Positions 25,244 to 35,144 are shown, numbered from the stretch's first letter. The stretch: 64,000 nucleotides of DNA from Dehalobacter sp. CP (GCA_009910795.1 VMEE01000016.1:74278-138277); one strand, 5' to 3'. Translations and numbers: made by a program. Notes: a model not told the origin generated them from the letters alone.

Positions 25244-26574
25244 GGCTCACTTAGCTCCCCAAAAAGCGTCCAGGAATTTGCAGATCTGATTGTAACCGAA
25301 ACAAGCGAACCGACCAAGTCCTCCCTGCCTTCAAATACAACAATCTCATTTCCTCTGGTACGGCCTGTTAAATATTTAGGATCCGACTTGCTGGGTCCTT
25401 CCACCAAAATTTCATAGCGATTGCCAATCAGTTCCTGGCGCCAGCTCAGACTCCGGGTATTTTGAAGTACCATCAGTCTCTGCAGACGATTTTTCTTGAT
25501 ATCGAGCGGAACCTGATCCGGAAGCGTTGCCCCCGCAGTCCCGGACCGTTTGGAAAACATGAAGGTAAAGGCCTGATTGAAAGGCACTGTATTGACAAGA
25601 TCAAGCGTCTGCTCGAAATCTTCTTCCGTTTCTCCGGGAAACCCAACAATAATATCGGTTGTCAATCGGGCCTCGGGTACAATTTCCAGAATACGCGCAA
25701 TTCTTTCCAGGTAGTATTCCCTGGTATACCCTCTGTTCATCGCCGTCAGCACTTGATTGCTTCCGGCCTGGAATGGCAGATGGAAGTGTTCACAGATATG
25801 CTCGCCGCGGGCTACCGTCTCGATCAGCTTATCACTGAAATCTTTCGGATGAGAGGTCATAAACCGGATTCGGTAAAGCCCTTCAATTTGATCGATTTCA
25901 GTCAGCAAATCGGAAAAATCATACGCAAAACCGTCTTTTTTTCCGTAGGAATTGACATTCTGGCCAAGCAAGGTCACATCACGGCAGCCATTTTCGACAA
26001 GTGTCCTGATTTCGTCCAGAATAACGTCCATCGGACGGCTGCGTTCTCTTCCCCTGACATAAGGAACAATGCAATAGGCACAATAATTGTCACAGCCATA
26101 CATGATGTTGACATTGGTCCGAAGCTTTCCTTTTTCAGCCAAAGGAACAACCTCAGTGGTTTCACAGGCCGCCCCGGAAACAAGCGAGGCTTTTCCGCCC
26201 TGATCCGCTGTTTTCAGCAAACCTTCAAATTGATGATGATCAAAGGTCCCTGTCCAGATATCGACATGAGGGGCTTTTTTTTGGAGTTTTTCCAGCAGGC
26301 CGGGCTGTTGAATCATGCATCCGGCAACCGCAATCTTGAGCTGCGGTTTTTTTTCTTTCAGTTTTTTCAATTGACCGATTTTGCCAATAATTTTATTTTC
26401 GGCGCTTTCTCTGACACAGCAGGTATTAATGATAACCAAATCGGCCTGTTCAGGGTTCTCGGTGCGCGCGTACCCGTTTTTTTCCGAAATGGCCGTCAAG
26501 GTCTCGGCATCCCGCTCGGACATTTGACAGCCATACGAAATCGTACACACTTTCTTATTCATTTTGTTCGACAT
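25240..26574 (-). CDS. miaB: tRNA methylthiotransferase MiaB
   Basis: A 444-aa radical SAM enzyme that makes ms2i6A37 from the MiaA product. The N-terminal cluster Cys are in ISYGCQMSE, NTCCVRES and AGCMIQQ, and the SAM cluster is CDNYCAYC. A TRAM domain ends the protein (YEILVEGPSK to VTIRSANSWTLFGEL). The start at 26574 gives a family-like N-terminus and leaves 19 nt after the degV stop; the longer frame would run back into degV. Confidence 0.96.
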   Translation of the reverse strand: MSNKMNKKVCTISYGCQMSERDAETLTAISEKNGYARTENPEQADLVIINTCCVRESAENKIIGKIGQLKKLKEKKPQLKIAVAGCMIQQPGLLEKLQKKAPHVDIWTGTFDHHQFEGLLKTADQGGKASLVSGAACETTEVVPLAEKGKLRTNVNIMYGCDNYCAYCIVPYVRGRERSRPMDVILDEIRTLVENGCRDVTLLGQNVNSYGKKDGFAYDFSDLLTEIDQIEGLYRIRFMTSHPKDFSDKLIETVARGEHICEHFHLPFQAGSNQVLTAMNRGYTREYYLERIARILEIVPEARLTTDIIVGFPGETEEDFEQTLDLVNTVPFNQAFTFMFSKRSGTAGATLPDQVPLDIKKNRLQRLMVLQNTRSLSWRQELIGNRYEILVEGPSKSDPKYLTGRTRGNEIVVFEGREDLVGSLVSVTIRSANSWTLFGELSEP

Positions 26575-26593
26575 GTATTCAATCAATCCTCTA

Positions 26594-27451
26594 TTACATC
26601 TTCGGAACGGACTGGTAATACAGCGCCAGCGTTCCCGGTCCGACATGACTGCCTACAACACAACCAATATCACTAATAATCACGTCTTTGACAGGCAGTG
26701 CATTTTTAATTTCTTCAGCCAGGGCTTCGGCTTCTTCCAGACACGCCGAATGAGAAATCCCGATTACTTGCTTTTCTGCTTCGACGATTTCATTTTTCAT
26801 GATTTCGATGAGCTTGCGGATCGCAGCTTTTCTGGATCTGACTTTGTTGAATACATCAATTTTCCCTTCCGTATTCATGTGCAAAATTGGTTTAACATCT
26901 AGAAGTCCGGCAACAAATCCGGCTGTTTTGCTTAATCTTCCGCCTTTCACAAGGTATTCCAGCGTATCAATGGTAAAAATGTACCGCATTTTATTTCTAA
27001 TCTCCATGATTTGCGGTTCAATCTCCTGCCAGATATCGGTATGCAACAGTATTTCTGACGTAAGTACGGCCTGCAGCCCGAATCCCAAAGATGCACCAAG
27101 ACTGTCGATGATATGTATTTTTTCCGGAGCGCTGCACATTTCCCGCACCATCACTGCCGTTTGGCAAGTTGAACTTAAGCCGGAAGACAGGTGTATGGCA
27201 ATAACTTCTTTACCTTCAGCCAATACTTTTTCGTAGGCATCCTTTAAAAGATTCAGATTAGGCTGCGAAGTCTTCGGGAGTTCTTTATAATCTTTGAAAT
27301 TAGCATAAAACTTGTCCGGAAAAATATCGATCCCTTCTGCATAGGTAACCCCATCAATATTTACCGGCATCGGGACAACAATAATCCCAAGTTTCTCAGC
27401 TAAATCTCTTGGAATATCTGAAGCGCTGTCTACTACGATCTGAAATGGCAT
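26594..27451 (-). CDS. DegV family fatty-acid-binding protein
   Basis: A 285-aa DegV protein starting MPFQIVVDSASDIP. SSGLSSTCQTA is the ligand loop and IGCVVGSHVGPGTLAL the C-terminal signature. GGATGGAG precedes the ATG at 27451; the longer frame has no support. It leads a same-strand run into miaB and mutS, though a functional link is not obvious. It probably binds a fatty acid for a FakA-type kinase encoded elsewhere. Confidence 0.92.
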   Translation of the reverse strand: MPFQIVVDSASDIPRDLAEKLGIIVVPMPVNIDGVTYAEGIDIFPDKFYANFKDYKELPKTSQPNLNLLKDAYEKVLAEGKEVIAIHLSSGLSSTCQTAVMVREMCSAPEKIHIIDSLGASLGFGLQAVLTSEILLHTDIWQEIEPQIMEIRNKMRYIFTIDTLEYLVKGGRLSKTAGFVAGLLDVKPILHMNTEGKIDVFNKVRSRKAAIRKLIEIMKNEIVEAEKQVIGISHSACLEEAEALAEEIKNALPVKDVIISDIGCVVGSHVGPGTLALYYQSVPKM

Positions 27452-27584
27452 GCTATCACTCCATCCAAAAAATGATACTATAAATAATCCTACCAATTAC
27501 ATCCTGTTTGTCAAGTTTTTTAGAAAACTTAGGTTGCACTTATATCTATCGGAAAATGTACAGCTTTTCAATAATTTAGAAACT

Positions 27585-27616
27585 TAAAAAAAATAGCGCT
27601 TGTCCAAGCGCTATTT
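27585..27616 (-). terminator. Terminator downstream of the M23/G5 peptidase gene
   Basis: AAATAGCGCTT (27591-27601) and AAGCGCTATTT (27606-27616) form an 11-bp stem with a GTCC loop. On the minus strand the stem is followed by a T-run (plus-strand A-run 27585-27593). It lies 10 nt beyond the peptidase stop. Confidence 0.92.
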
Positions 27617-27626
27617 CATTCCTGTT

Positions 27627-29162
27627 TTAGAGATAGTTCAAAGGATTTACAGTACTGCCGTTAATGATTACTTCAAAATGCAGGTGCGATCCTGTTGAAT
27701 TTCCGGTTGAGCCTACATTGCCGATATTTTGGCCTTTCGATACAGTTTGTCCGACACTGACAAGCAGTTTGGATGAGTGACCATACCGGGTAGATACGCC
27801 ATTACCATGATCGATCATGATGCAGTATCCATATCCGCCATCCCATCCTGCTTCCACAACGGTGCCGGAAGCTGCCGCATAATAGGGCTGGCCGGTAACT
27901 CCATCAATGTCGATTCCAGTATGGAAGCTTCCATGACGAGAACCATAATAGGAGGTAATGCCTCCGCTGATGGGCCAGCTTAAACCGGAGATACTGCCCG
28001 ATCCGCGGGATGTCCCAACATAGACAATTGAGCGGCCAGGTCCTTTGGCAACAATCTGATTTACAGGTTTACTGACAACTTCTTCCTTGACAACCTGCTT
28101 TTCGATCATTTTACCATTTTCCTCAACATACGAATATGTAACGGCCTTTTCACCATCTTTACCGGCCTGCTTAATAATACTCTTACCGTAGCCGAGACTT
28201 CTGTCCGTCTTAGAAACCACATCAAACGGAACAACCTCACTGACTACCTTCGTACCTTCACTTCGTACTGTAAGGTAAGGCTTTGTTTGAACAAGCTTAA
28301 TTTTCTGTCCTGGCTGAATGATTGAGTCTTCAGTAAATCCCGGGTTAGCAGCAATCACTTCGTCTGTCAGCATATTGTTCTTACGGGCAATCAGCCATAA
28401 AGAATCATTTTCTTGAATGGTATACGTGGTTTCTGCTACATCGCCTTTAACCAAGATTTCCAAAGCAGCATCAACTGTCTTGACTTCACCCGGGTGAACT
28501 TTTGATGCAATTTTGGAGACCGGTTCGACAATTTTGACTGAAGAAACAGTATTATTTTTCGAAGGCTTGGTCTGATAATCCTCATACTTTTTCAACAAAG
28601 TATTGATGTCTTGTTCACTGGCTAAAACAACCACGACTTTGCCATTCACCTGTAACCCATATCCATTGACATACGGTGTAATGGCCTTTGCCAAAACATC
28701 TTGAGACACCGGCCCGGTATAATCTTTATTCTTTAATCTTACACTTTTATATTCTATCGTATCGCTGGTCTGAGCAACGGTTCCGGCTGTGTTCCCCTGC
28801 TGGGTAAGAACCTCTTGAACCAGTTGTTTAGCCTCAGATTTACTTGCTGCATAACCAATGTTTTTGCCGTTTACAACAATACCTACTGCCGGAGTTGTCG
28901 CGCTAAAATAAAAACAACCACTGAAAATCACTGCCAAAGCCAGCGCGGTGATCCCGATCGTCTTTGGAGATTTCCAGGAAATATTTTTAATCTTTGCTGC
29001 TGTCTTCGAAAAAATTTCTTTATATTCGATTTTATTTGCTAAGTTCACGACGCCAAATTTTATTCTTTTCGCTTGCTTAGCCAAAGCCTCTGCAGTATTC
29101 ACTTTTTTAAATTTTTGTATGATTTTGTCCAGATAATTTTTGTTTATCTTTCTACTAATCAT
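27627..29162 (-). CDS. M23 peptidase with LysM and G5 domains
   Basis: A 511-aa envelope protein. A cytoplasmic basic region and one membrane segment (about residues 68-86) come first. A YkuD/SpoIIR-like pre-region follows, then LysM (about residues 245-290, TYTIQENDSLWLIARKN), G5 (about 295-370, EGTKVVSEVVPFDVV) and peptidase M23. Zinc ligands are in HTGIDI and HLHFEV. AAGGGGGGCGAGA precedes the ATG. This layout is common in Clostridia for enzymes that trim the wall during growth or sporulation. Confidence 0.93.
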   Translation of the reverse strand: MISRKINKNYLDKIIQKFKKVNTAEALAKQAKRIKFGVVNLANKIEYKEIFSKTAAKIKNISWKSPKTIGITALALAVIFSGCFYFSATTPAVGIVVNGKNIGYAASKSEAKQLVQEVLTQQGNTAGTVAQTSDTIEYKSVRLKNKDYTGPVSQDVLAKAITPYVNGYGLQVNGKVVVVLASEQDINTLLKKYEDYQTKPSKNNTVSSVKIVEPVSKIASKVHPGEVKTVDAALEILVKGDVAETTYTIQENDSLWLIARKNNMLTDEVIAANPGFTEDSIIQPGQKIKLVQTKPYLTVRSEGTKVVSEVVPFDVVSKTDRSLGYGKSIIKQAGKDGEKAVTYSYVEENGKMIEKQVVKEEVVSKPVNQIVAKGPGRSIVYVGTSRGSGSISGLSWPISGGITSYYGSRHGSFHTGIDIDGVTGQPYYAAASGTVVEAGWDGGYGYCIMIDHGNGVSTRYGHSSKLLVSVGQTVSKGQNIGNVGSTGNSTGSHLHFEVIINGSTVNPLNYL

Positions 29163-29287
29163 TCTCGCCCCCCTTGGCTTGTCATTCGTACACTGCTATA
29201 TGATACCATTAATTAAGCCTTAAGAAAATACAGGAATTTTCCAATTCATTGACGCACACGTTTATTCCTTGAGAAATTCCTTATATT

Positions 29288-30373
29288 CTAGGCAAAATTT
29301 CTTTTAATTTTATTGATAAAAGACAAGATTCCCGTGGACCTTTCATGGGTGACTCTTTTCCCAAGAAGCGTTTTGGCGATGCTGAGGACCTGAACTGCAT
29401 ATTCAGAATTAGGCTGGGATAAAAATAAGGGGTTTTGACTCTTTAAGGATTTTGTGACTTTTTTGTCATCATAAATCCAGCCAAGCAGTTCCGGCTGCAG
29501 CTTGAGATACTTGGACGAAGCTTTCTTAAATGTTTCACAGCACTTTATCGCTTCAGCTTCATCTTCACAGCGATTGATCACCAGGTAAGGACGGATATTC
29601 GAATTGCGGTACGCCAGCGCTTTGGTCAGTCCGTATGTATCCATCATCGCGTGCGGTTCTGTGGTGGTAATCAGCAGCAGGTCATCCGCCGCCTCCAAAA
29701 ATTTAAGTACGACTTCCGAAATACCCGCTCCGGTATCGATCAGAAAGATATCACATTCACCTTCCAGATCCGCAAATCCGGATATGATACGGTTAAACTG
29801 AAGAGGACTGAGATTTGTTAACGATGAAATGCCGCTTGAACCCGGCAGAAGCTTAATTCCTCCCGGGCCGGGAGTCAGAATGTCCTTTAAGGTGCACTCT
29901 CCTTTCAGGACATGGGTAAGGTTCAGCGGATTATTTAATTTCAACAATAATTCGACATTGGCCATCCCAATATCAGCATCAAGGATGATAACTCTTTTAC
30001 CAAGCTGGCTTAAAGCCATACTCAAATTGATGGTGAGTGAAGTTTTACCAACTCCGCCCTTACCGCTGCCGATCGCAATGACTCTGGATTTTTTTTGCTG
30101 TCTCTGGATAGTTGGAATCGTAACGCACCAACTCTGCTGAGCGGGCTGCCGGGAAATCACTTCGGATGTAAGGACGATTTTCGAATCGGAGACCAGCCAG
30201 CGTATCACGGTACCAATCGGGATCAGCAGCAGATAACCTTTATGTAAAGTGATTGCCAATTCCAAGTGGTCAGGGAATACATTCTTTATTTCTGCAGTAT
30301 AGATGTCGTGAAATAATTCGGAGTTTGTCGTAAAATTAAGTTTTTGTCCTGCAAAGAATTGTGGCTGATTCAT
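29288..30373 (-). CDS. FlhG/MinD-like ATPase with N-terminal PilZ-N-like domain
   Basis: A 361-aa protein. Residues about 1-90 resemble the YcgR/PilZ N-terminal beta domain (QKLNFTTNSELFHDIY, HKGYLLLIPIGTVIRW). A linker leads to a ParA/MinD ATPase with deviant Walker A GSGKGGVGKTS, switch I DADIGMANVE and DTGAGIS. FlhG-like ATPases set flagellar number and place; no flagellar genes are next door. The fusion would tie a flagellar-type sensor fold to a positioning ATPase. GGGAGG precedes the ATG. Confidence 0.82.
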   Translation of the reverse strand: MNQPQFFAGQKLNFTTNSELFHDIYTAEIKNVFPDHLELAITLHKGYLLLIPIGTVIRWLVSDSKIVLTSEVISRQPAQQSWCVTIPTIQRQQKKSRVIAIGSGKGGVGKTSLTINLSMALSQLGKRVIILDADIGMANVELLLKLNNPLNLTHVLKGECTLKDILTPGPGGIKLLPGSSGISSLTNLSPLQFNRIISGFADLEGECDIFLIDTGAGISEVVLKFLEAADDLLLITTTEPHAMMDTYGLTKALAYRNSNIRPYLVINRCEDEAEAIKCCETFKKASSKYLKLQPELLGWIYDDKKVTKSLKSQNPLFLSQPNSEYAVQVLSIAKTLLGKRVTHERSTGILSFINKIKRNFA

Positions 30374-30443
30374 TAATTTCCTCCCGAATTCTGAACTGCT
30401 ATATAATTTTCTACAACGAAGGACAAGTTCCCTTCTGGCTTAT

Positions 30444-30474
30444 AAAAAAAAATGACTGCAATGGGCAATCATTT
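30444..30474 (-). terminator. Terminator downstream of the DeoR-type regulator gene
   Basis: On the minus strand AAATGATTGC and GCAGTCATTT pair over 10 bp around a 5-nt loop and are followed by nine T residues. Confidence 0.9.
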
Positions 30475-30528
30475 TATATTACCGTAAGCAATTTCCGGTG
30501 CCAACGTGTAAAGAACGGTAAGGCTGAA

Positions 30529-31305
30529 TTATGGAAGCAATACTTTAGGAGAAACAATAATGACTTCTACACCGTATTGCTTAATTTTATCAATTTGTTC
30601 CGGAGAGGCCCCGGCATCGGTGATAAACTTATTCACCTTTTTCCATTTGGCAAACGTATGGTAGAGAATATGACCGAGTTTCGCGCTGTGAGCGACAAGA
30701 ATAACTTCCCTGGCCGAAGTAATCATGGCCTGTTTGACTTCGGATTCGATCATGCTCGATGTCGAAAGACCTTTTTCCGTGCTGATGCCTGTCGCCGACA
30801 GAAACAGTTTGTCCGCGTAGAAACCATCCAGATTTTCCCTGGTCATCGGACCCAGCAGCGAATAGGTCGTGCTTTGCACTTCCCCGCCTGTTAGGACAGT
30901 CGTGATATCTTCACGCATACTGAGAATTTCGGCAACGGCAAGGGAATTCGTTACAACCGTGCATTTTATGTCAAGGGCGAGCGCAATCGCCAGCGTCGTC
31001 GTTCCGGAATCCAGAATCACGGATTCTCCTTCATTAATCAGACCAGCAGCTGCTCGGCCAATGCTAAGCTTTTCACTTTGGGCTTCGCCGATCCGGGTAG
31101 TAAAGACGGTATTCTTAATTTGAGGGTTTTGAGGATAAACGGCTTTGCCGTGTTCCCGCTGAATCAAGCCCATCAAAGCAAGTTGTTTAAGATCACGGCG
31201 TATGGTCATTTCGGAAACATTAAACTCAGCAGCCAGTTCCGCTACCGTCAAATGCCCGTGTTTTTGGAGCAAATATCTGATTTTTTCCTGTCTGCCTGCT
31301 GTCAA
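30529..31305 (-). CDS. DeoR/GlpR-family transcriptional regulator
   Basis: A 258-aa regulator. The HTH is residues 16-55 (LTVAELAAEFNVSEMTIRRDLKQL), followed by a DeoR C-terminal sugar-phosphate sensor with LDSGTTTLAIA and VTNSLAVAEIL. Regulators of this type respond to phosphorylated sugars. It lies 98 nt downstream of pyk and 2 kb downstream of gap, on the same strand, so it may report glycolytic flux and act on this cluster; that is inference. Confidence 0.9.
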   Translation of the reverse strand: MTAGRQEKIRYLLQKHGHLTVAELAAEFNVSEMTIRRDLKQLALMGLIQREHGKAVYPQNPQIKNTVFTTRIGEAQSEKLSIGRAAAGLINEGESVILDSGTTTLAIALALDIKCTVVTNSLAVAEILSMREDITTVLTGGEVQSTTYSLLGPMTRENLDGFYADKLFLSATGISTEKGLSTSSMIESEVKQAMITSAREVILVAHSAKLGHILYHTFAKWKKVNKFITDAGASPEQIDKIKQYGVEVIIVSPKVLLP

Positions 31306-31403
31306 CTACCCACCTCCAGCTTTACATATGCATTTTATGCTATTGTCACGTTAAAGTTAATTTAAGTTTAACAGATACTAGATCTGTCAGGTCAGTTCTT
31401 TAT

Positions 31404-33134
31404 TTATAGTATTGCAACAGAACCCTCATAGACAACACCGGACAATGCGTCTACAGTAATTAAAACACCTTCCTGAATCTTCTGTACAGCGTCATCCGCT
31501 CCGACGATTGCCGGAATCCCATATTCCAAAGCGACAATAGCCGCATGTGAAGTCAGTCCTCCGCGTTCAATCACAACTGCACCGGCTTTCGCCATAACCG
31601 GAAGCTGCTCGGCATCCGTGAAAGGGGCTATAAGAATATCTCCTTGGCTGAATTTCTCCGGATCGCTAACTTTGCTTGCTTTCCCCGAATAAGCTCTTCG
31701 TCCGATTCCGGTACCTTTTGCCAGCACATTCCCGACCACCTGGACTTTGATCAGATTGGTCGTGCCAACTTTGCCGACTGGGACACCCGCAGTCAGCACC
31801 ACAACATCGCCGGTTTGAATCAATTTCTGATCCAAAGATCTTGTCACGGCAACGGAAAGCAGTTGGTCCGTTCCTGTACTTTCCGGGACAATGATGGTAT
31901 GAACACCCCAGCTGAGGGTCAGGCTTCTCGCTACTTCGGGATAAGGCGTTGTTGCGATGATCAGCGACTTCGGTCGGTAACGGGAAATCATTCTGGCTGT
32001 TTTGCCGGACTGGGTTGGCGTAATGATTGCGGCCGCGTTCAGATCCGCTGCTATGGTATAACTGGCATGACCGATCGCGTCGGCAATATTACGTCCTTTT
32101 TCCAACGGGGCACTGGTCTTAAAAAATATCCCTTCAGCCTTGTGCGCTATTTTATCCATTGTCTGTACCGCTTCGACCGGAAATTCACCGGCTGCAGTCT
32201 CACCAGAGAGCATGATCGCGTCCGTGCCGTCTAAAATGGCATTGGCGACATCACTTGCTTCCGCTCTGGTCGGACGCGGCTGGTGCGTCATCGATTCCAG
32301 CATCTGCGTCGCTACGATGACTGTTTTGCCCAACGCATTGCATTTGCAAATAATCTCTTTTTGATAAATTGGGACTTCTTCCACCGGAATTTCTACGCCA
32401 AGGTCTCCCCGGGCTACCATAATACCGTCGGCAACTTCCAAAATACTGTCGATATTACGTATACCTTCATGACTTTCGATCTTAGCGATAATCTTTACCG
32501 CAGCGTTCGCTTCCTCGACGACCTTCCGCACTTCCAGAATATCTGAAGCCTTGCGGGTAAAGGAAGCCGCGATAAAATCAATCCCGTTTCGCAGCCCGAA
32601 CTGAATATCTTCGATATCTTTCAGCGTGAGGGCCGGCAGCTGAATACTGGCGCCGGGAACATTGACCCCTTTTTGGGATTTTAGCAGGCCCCCGTTCCTG
32701 ACGATCGTCGTGATTTGTCCATTTGCAGTCGAGGTTACTTCCAAGTCAAGCAGCCCGTCACTCAGCAGAATATGATTTCCGGGCACAACCTCGGTCCAGA
32801 GATCCGGATAGGTCACAAAGACCCGCTCCGCAGAACCGAGGCTTTCATCCTGATCAAGCATAAAGCTGCTTCCGTTTTCCAGATGAACCCCTTGCTCAGG
32901 AACCAAGCCTGTACGAATCTCCGGACCTTTGGTATCCAGCAGGATCCCCAGATTAACACCGGTTTGTTCTGCAGCAGCCCTGAGGTTCACAATTGTTTTT
33001 CCATGCGCCTCATGACTGCCATGAGAAAAATTAAGTCTAGCCACATTCATGCCGGACTGAATCAGCCGTCTGATCTTATCCGGATGCTCACTGGCGGGAC
33101 CGATCGTACAAATGATCTTGGTTCTTCGCATCAT
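31404..33134 (-). CDS. pyk: Pyruvate kinase with C-terminal phosphohistidine-type domain
   Basis: A 576-aa enzyme that makes pyruvate and ATP from PEP. The N-terminus RRTKIICTIGPAS, IAKIESHEGI and the MVARGDLGVEIP loop are canonical. After the regulatory C-domain, about 95 residues form a PEP-utiliser domain with GGLTSHAAIVALEYGIP holding the phosphohistidine-like His, as in Bacillus and Geobacillus Pyk. AGAGGG precedes two adjacent ATG codons; the second (33131) has the better spacing. It lies downstream of gap. Confidence 0.97.
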   Translation of the reverse strand: MMRRTKIICTIGPASEHPDKIRRLIQSGMNVARLNFSHGSHEAHGKTIVNLRAAAEQTGVNLGILLDTKGPEIRTGLVPEQGVHLENGSSFMLDQDESLGSAERVFVTYPDLWTEVVPGNHILLSDGLLDLEVTSTANGQITTIVRNGGLLKSQKGVNVPGASIQLPALTLKDIEDIQFGLRNGIDFIAASFTRKASDILEVRKVVEEANAAVKIIAKIESHEGIRNIDSILEVADGIMVARGDLGVEIPVEEVPIYQKEIICKCNALGKTVIVATQMLESMTHQPRPTRAEASDVANAILDGTDAIMLSGETAAGEFPVEAVQTMDKIAHKAEGIFFKTSAPLEKGRNIADAIGHASYTIAADLNAAAIITPTQSGKTARMISRYRPKSLIIATTPYPEVARSLTLSWGVHTIIVPESTGTDQLLSVAVTRSLDQKLIQTGDVVVLTAGVPVGKVGTTNLIKVQVVGNVLAKGTGIGRRAYSGKASKVSDPEKFSQGDILIAPFTDAEQLPVMAKAGAVVIERGGLTSHAAIVALEYGIPAIVGADDAVQKIQEGVLITVDALSGVVYEGSVAIL

Positions 33135-33233
33135 ATCGCCCTCTCTCGAAGAATTCAGCTAGCACGACATACTTAATTAACCTACGAAAAATAAACTAGC
33201 ATGCAAAGATTCATCTACATTACTCCAGATTTT

Positions 33234-33339
33234 GTCTGCGTGCCACAATTCCAGCGTCAAGCGGAGCATGGAGTGCGTAGCGCGGCCTTTTGTGTCAAGG
33301 AAGACACAACGGCCGAAAGCGGAATTGTGGCACGTAGAC
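33234..33339 (+). repeat. Structured intergenic repeat, copy C
   Basis: A 106-nt element between gap and pyk. Arms GTCTGCGTGCCACAATTCC and GGAATTGTGGCACGTAGAC pair over 19 positions with one G-U. The inner hairpin is TTGTGTC-AAGGAA-GACACAA (33290-33309) flanked by CGGCC/GGCCG. GTGTC/GACAC replaces GCGCC/GGCGC of copies A and B, a paired change. It is antisense to the glycolytic genes. Confidence 0.9.
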
Positions 33340-33382
33340 AGGCCCGAAACACTAAAACTGAATGTTATTTACCCAATATTAA

Positions 33383-34393
33383 TTAAAACCCGCGAGCAGC
33401 CATCATTTTGATCACATCAATAACCCTGTTCGAATAGCCGGATTCGTTATCATACCAGGCCAGGACTTTGACCATCTTATCCCCGATAACCATTGTGGAC
33501 AGTCCGTCAACAATGGAACTGGCGTTATTGCCGTTATAATCGCTCGAAACAAGGGGAAGTTCGTTATAGGAAAGGATTCCTTTAAGTTCACCTTCTGCAG
33601 CCTGTTTAAGCTTGGCGTTGACTTCTTCCTTCGTCGTCGCTTTACTGACATTCACAACAAAATCGACCAAAGATACATTCGGTGTCGGGACTCTTACTGC
33701 CAGACCATTCAGCTTTCCTTTAAGTTCTGGCAAAACAAGGGCCACGGCTTTTGCCGCTCCAGTGGTTGTCGGGATCATTGATTGGAATGCAGCTCTGGCT
33801 CTGCGCCAGTCGGAATGCTCAAAGTCTAAAATTCTCTGGTCATTGGTTACGGAGTGCGTTGTTGTCATCATTCCCTGCTCGATGCCAAATTCTTTCATAA
33901 TCACTTTCGCAACAGGAGCCAGGCAGTTGGTGGTACAGGAAGCATTGGAAATGATATGATGTTTGGCCGGATCATATTTATCGTCATTGACACCCATCAC
34001 AATCGTGATATCTTCATCTTTACCGGGTGCCGAAATAACAACCTTTTTAGCCCCTGCTTTCAGGTGTTTACCTGCGCCTTCCCTGTCCACAAATCTTCCG
34101 GTCGATTCAATCACGACATCGACGCCCAGTTTTTTCCAGGGTAGCTCTTCCGGGTTCTTTTCGGCCAGGAGTTTGATGGTGCTTCCTTTGACCTTCATCA
34201 CACCAGCTTCGACGATAACATCGTAAGGCAGTGTACCGTGGGTAGAATCGTATTTCAGCAAATGCGCCAGCATATCTGCTTTGCCAAGATCATTCACTGC
34301 AACGACTTCCAAATCCCCTGAAGATTCAAGAAAAGCTCTCATACAAAGCCTTCCGATTCTGCCAAAACCATTGATTGCTACTTTTACCGACAT
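33383..34393 (-). CDS. gap: Glyceraldehyde-3-phosphate dehydrogenase, type I
   Basis: A 336-aa NAD-dependent glycolytic enzyme. [10 protein letters not shown] is the NAD loop and Asp in [10 protein letters not shown] suggests NAD preference. [15 protein letters not shown] contains the catalytic Cys, with His in the following [10 protein letters not shown] segment. [12 protein letters not shown] closes the protein. The ATG at 34393 has GGAGG with 9-nt spacing, whereas the ATG at 34402 directly abuts the site. pyk follows, separated by repeat copy C. Confidence 0.98.
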   Translation of the reverse strand: MSVKVAINGFGRIGRLCMRAFLESSGDLEVVAVNDLGKADMLAHLLKYDSTHGTLPYDVIVEAGVMKVKGSTIKLLAEKNPEELPWKKLGVDVVIESTGRFVDREGAGKHLKAGAKKVVISAPGKDEDITIVMGVNDDKYDPAKHHIISNASCTTNCLAPVAKVIMKEFGIEQGMMTTTHSVTNDQRILDFEHSDWRRARAAFQSMIPTTTGAAKAVALVLPELKGKLNGLAVRVPTPNVSLVDFVVNVSKATTKEEVNAKLKQAAEGELKGILSYNELPLVSSDYNGNNASSIVDGLSTMVIGDKMVKVLAWYDNESGYSNRVIDVIKMMAARGF

Positions 34394-34409
34394 AGTTCTC
34401 ATCCTCCAA

Positions 34410-34425
34410 ATGTTTATTTAAACAT
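34410..34425. promoter_or_regulatory. Dyad in the gap leader, possible operator
   Basis: ATGTTTA and TAAACAT form a perfect 7-bp dyad with a 2-nt spacer just upstream of the gap ribosome site. ATGAACATA also occurs twice further upstream (34441-34449 and 34499-34507). These could be sites for the nearby DeoR-type protein, but no consensus for it is known to me. Confidence 0.35.
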
Positions 34426-34558
34426 ATATATTCCGTGTAAATGAACATATTCCTGCATTAAAATGTTAATTCGCACATTTTTGTTTTGGAATTTGCATAT
34501 GAACATAGCGTCCCCAGAAAAGAACAAATCTTTCAGGAAATTTCAAGGATTACTGCAT

Positions 34559-34600
34559 GAAAAAACCAGGATAACCTAATGAGATACTATCCTGGTTTTT
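34559..34600 (-). terminator. Terminator downstream of the HD-domain gene
   Basis: AAAAACCAGGATA (34561-34573) pairs perfectly with TATCCTGGTTTTT (34588-34600). The 13-bp stem has U-rich tails on both strands, so it can act in either direction and isolates gap from the upstream operon. Confidence 0.92.
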
Positions 34601-34610
34601 TATTTTCTCT

Positions 34611-35144
34611 CTAATTGTGGTTAGTGATCAGCAGCGTTTTTAAACGATCCTTCCTTGCCATCGCCGATCTTGGAATAACGATTTCAAACAGTGCACAGTA
34701 TTTATCTGCAAAGGTGACAACAAACGATTCCGTATAGCGCGGCGGTTTCACAGTTAAGGGCCACATATGTTTGACAATAATGTCCTTTTCCACATCATTC
34801 AAAATAAAATACTTGCCGGCATTTTCCAGGGCAGCTGACGGATGCGTAAATCCATGCAACCCCTTCTCCGGTTTCGTCGTATGCCAGTCATACAGAAAAA
34901 AGTCATGCAGGAGTCCGCCTCGCGCCGCAGACCGGAAGTCGAGCCCCAGTCTATGGCAAAGAATAAAACTGGTGTAGGAAACGGAAAAGCTGTGTTCCAG
35001 ACAGGTGATATGCTTATGATGAATATACTTCTCCATGACATACAGTTTTTCGTTATTAATCAATTCCTGAATACAGTCCCGGTATTCTTCAAAATCACAG
35101 GAATCTGTTTTTAAGTTCGACCTTAATTTTGTTAAGCCTTTCAT
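34611..35144 (-). CDS. HD-domain protein
   Basis: A 177-aa HD-superfamily protein. The metal ligands are in ITCLEHSFSVSYTS (His), GLLHDFFLYDWH (His-Asp) and KHMWP, giving a complete H-HD-H set. Small clostridial HD proteins of this kind are often linked to nucleotide hydrolysis, but the substrate is unknown. AAGGAG precedes the ATG. The start overlaps the end of the CmpB-like gene by 50 nt, an unusually long overlap that implies coupled translation. Confidence 0.85.
   Translation of the reverse strand: MKGLTKLRSNLKTDSCDFEEYRDCIQELINNEKLYVMEKYIHHKHITCLEHSFSVSYTSFILCHRLGLDFRSAARGGLLHDFFLYDWHTTKPEKGLHGFTHPSAALENAGKYFILNDVEKDIIVKHMWPLTVKPPRYTESFVVTFADKYCALFEIVIPRSAMARKDRLKTLLITNHN

Noticed and set aside
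25477..26564. Possible overlap of a longer miaB start with degV
   Set aside because: The extension lacks family similarity and would overlap the degV end; the start at 26574 fits better.
25462..26676. A 404-aa plus-strand frame opposite miaB
   Set aside because: It is the antisense shadow of a clear MiaB gene, with no ribosome site or recognisable domain.
34441..34507. ATGAACATA direct repeats as a defined repressor site
   Set aside because: Only two copies, widely spaced; kept as a note in the gap operator entry.
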